The notes under the pieces are model-generated. The model saw nothing but the letters and a program-made list of their open reading frames with translations, ran no database searches and had not been told where the DNA came from. This document shows positions 6,238 to 7,363 of a DNA stretch of 7,363 bases, piece after piece. The stretch covers positions 1 to 7,363 of the forward strand of contig JAFMBU010000080.1 in the NCBI GenBank assembly GCA_017858295.1. The letters run 5' to 3'. Made by a program: the position numbers and the translations under genes. The DNA is from Porticoccaceae bacterium (GTDB lineage Bacteria; Pseudomonadota; Gammaproteobacteria; Pseudomonadales; Porticoccaceae). Numbering within the stretch: position 1 is the first letter of the stretch; each line of letters opens with the position of its first letter.

Positions 6238-6981
6238 ATGGGTAAACCGCTGATCGCGGGCAACTGGAAAATGCATGGTACAGCTGAATCGGCGCGAAAC
6301 TTAGCGACACAGCTCGGTCATCACAGATTCCAAGAAGATGCCGCTGAAATAGTTGTTTTTCCGCCGCTGGTCCACTTATCAGTGGTGCGTGATGTTCTTG
6401 CTGACAGCAGTGTTAGCATAGGTGCGCAAAATGTTTCTCGGTTCCCCAATGGGGCTTACACTGGCGAAGTGTCCGCAGAGATGTTGTTAGATCAAGGTTG
6501 TAAGTATGTCTTGGTGGGGCACTCGGAACGCAGAGCAATATTGGGTGAGAGCGACCAAATAGTTGCCGAAAAATTTAGAGCGGCACAGAATGCGGGATTG
6601 ATTCCCATTCTCTGTGTTGGAGAAAGTCTGCAGCAGCGTCAGCAAGATGCGACGTTTGACGTGGTAGCAAAGCAGATTAGTGCAGTGATTGACCTTGTAG
6701 GTCTTGAGAAGGTCTGTCAGTCGGTGATTGCCTATGAGCCAGTTTGGGCAATAGGAACCGGTGAGACAGCAAGCCCGGAACAGGCGCAGGATGTGCACAC
6801 TGTTATCCGTGCTCAGCTTGGCGAAGCGGGACGATCGACTACATTGCTCTACGGTGGCAGCGTCAACAAGAGCAATGCGGCAGAATTATTTAAGCAACCA
6901 GACATCAATGGTGGACTGGTTGGTGGGGCCTCGCTTGAGGCAGACGAATTTCTAAAAATTGCACAATTGGTAGAAGCTTAA
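6238..6981 (+). CDS. tpiA: Triosephosphate isomerase TpiA
   Basis: Interconverts dihydroxyacetone phosphate and glyceraldehyde-3-phosphate in cytoplasmic glycolysis and gluconeogenesis. The 247-residue single TIM barrel is of normal bacterial length. Active-site residues are all visible: Asn9 and Lys11 in GNWKMH (8-13), the electrophile His95 in VGHSERR (93-99), and the catalytic base Glu167 in AYEPVWAIGTG (165-175), which also contains the mobile loop 6. Phosphate-binding residues are in YGGSVN (205-210) and the GGLVGGASL segment (225-233). It lies between glmM and secG, as in Pseudomonas and unlike E. coli. secG begins 2 bp after its stop codon, so the two are probably cotranscribed. A 78-bp spacer, a strong ribosome site and a possible promoter separate it from glmM. 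Confidence 0.98.
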   Translation: MGKPLIAGNWKMHGTAESARNLATQLGHHRFQEDAAEIVVFPPLVHLSVVRDVLADSSVSIGAQNVSRFPNGAYTGEVSAEMLLDQGCKYVLVGHSERRAILGESDQIVAEKFRAAQNAGLIPILCVGESLQQRQQDATFDVVAKQISAVIDLVGLEKVCQSVIAYEPVWAIGTGETASPEQAQDVHTVIRAQLGEAGRSTTLLYGGSVNKSNAAELFKQPDINGGLVGGASLEADEFLKIAQLVEA

Positions 6982-6983
6982 TC

Positions 6984-7334
6984 ATGGAAAATTTTATTCT
7001 AATCTTTCACTTTCTTATCGCCGTATTTTTGATCGGATTGATTTTAGTCCAACAAGGTAAAGGCGCAGAAGCGGGAGCCTCATTTGGCGCCGGCGGATCA
7101 CAGACAGTGTTTGGCAGTGGCGGCAGCTGGAACTTCTTCAGTAGAATGACAGCGATACTGTCGACAATCTTTTTTGTCACCAGTGTAAGTCTTGCGGTTA
7201 TCGCGAAAAATAAAACAGTGGTAGATGCTGATCTATTGCCAGAAATGGAAGTGATTCCTTTCGACTCAGCAATTGACACAGATGTACCAGCAGTAGAAAG
7301 AAAATCAGAGCAAAGTTCTGAAATCCCTCAGTAA
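6984..7334 (+). CDS. secG: Preprotein translocase subunit SecG
   Basis: A small inner-membrane protein that joins SecY and SecE in the translocon and assists SecA-driven export. Of its 116 residues, two hydrophobic helices are visible (about 4-22 and 55-74), joined by the family's Gly/Ser-rich cytoplasmic loop: LVQQGKGAEAGASFGAGGSQ (21-40), then TVFGS (41-45). This loop is the most conserved part of SecG. The C-terminal 35-40 residues are acidic, Ser/Glu-rich and poorly conserved, as is common in the family (E. coli 110 residues). ATG 6984 lies 2 bp after the tpiA stop codon; its weak ribosome site (AGAAG) falls inside the end of tpiA. No terminator follows, and a tRNA-Leu starts 17 bp downstream, the same neighbour as in E. 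coli and Pseudomonas. Confidence 0.96.
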   Translation: MENFILIFHFLIAVFLIGLILVQQGKGAEAGASFGAGGSQTVFGSGGSWNFFSRMTAILSTIFFVTSVSLAVIAKNKTVVDADLLPEMEVIPFDSAIDTDVPAVERKSEQSSEIPQ

Positions 7335-7351
7335 CAAAAAGTTTGAGATAT

Positions 7352-7363
7352 GCCCAAGTGGTG
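7352..7363 (+). tRNA. tRNA-Leu, 5' end only (cut by window edge)
   Basis: The last 12 bases, GCCCAAGTGGTG, match the start of a bacterial leucine tRNA: the acceptor strand GCCCAAG, then TG and the first D-stem bases GTG. E. coli leuU, which follows secG there, begins GCCGAGGTGGTG. Position and sequence agree, but anticodon, variable arm and 3' acceptor strand lie outside the window, so identity rests on 12 bases plus synteny. Confidence 0.7.

Noticed and set aside
6487..6798. Minus-strand open frame of 103 codons
   Set aside because: It is antisense to the conserved core of tpiA, including its active-site His and Glu, and has no independent coding evidence.

Overview
The window is a conserved housekeeping stretch of a gammaproteobacterial chromosome. 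Every gene is a recognisable core gene. The order yhbY (leftward), then rlmE-ftsH-folP-glmM-tpiA-secG (rightward) and the first bases of a tRNA-Leu, is known from Pseudomonas and related gammaproteobacteria. In E. coli tpiA lies elsewhere, while yhbY/rlmE-ftsH-folP-glmM-secG-leuU stay together. A DegS/AlgW-type protease gene beside yhbY, and moderate base composition, fit a free-living, possibly marine, gammaproteobacterium. The genus cannot be fixed from the sequence, and this placement is inference.

Left part, minus strand (1-1225): a membrane-anchored trypsin-like serine protease of the DegS/AlgW type has its full catalytic triad, but its C-terminal PDZ part runs off the window. Upstream of it on the same strand is yhbY, a small ribosome-assembly RNA-binding protein. 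A 48-bp divergent spacer (1226-1273) separates yhbY from the rightward genes.

Right part, plus strand (1274-7363): rlmE (23S rRNA 2'-O-methyltransferase) is followed after 16 bp by ftsH (membrane AAA+ protease, TTG start). A convincing intrinsic terminator lies just after ftsH and overlaps the longest possible folP reading frame, so folP most likely starts about 30 bp further in than its first ATG. folP (dihydropteroate synthase) and glmM (phosphoglucosamine mutase) overlap by 4 bp. After a 78-bp spacer with an inverted repeat come tpiA (triosephosphate isomerase) and, 2 bp later, secG (translocon subunit). Seventeen bases after secG the window ends inside the 5' end of a tRNA-Leu.

The genes cover ribosome maturation (YhbY, RlmE, tRNA-Leu), envelope protein export and quality control (SecG, FtsH, DegS-like protease), folate synthesis (FolP), cell-wall precursor supply (GlmM) and glycolysis (TpiA). 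I see no mobile element, CRISPR array, phage or defence gene, and no candidate new system. The points worth a second look are small: the folP start inside a terminator, unusual residues at conserved GlmM positions, a short insertion in FolP, and the tpiA leader inverted repeat.
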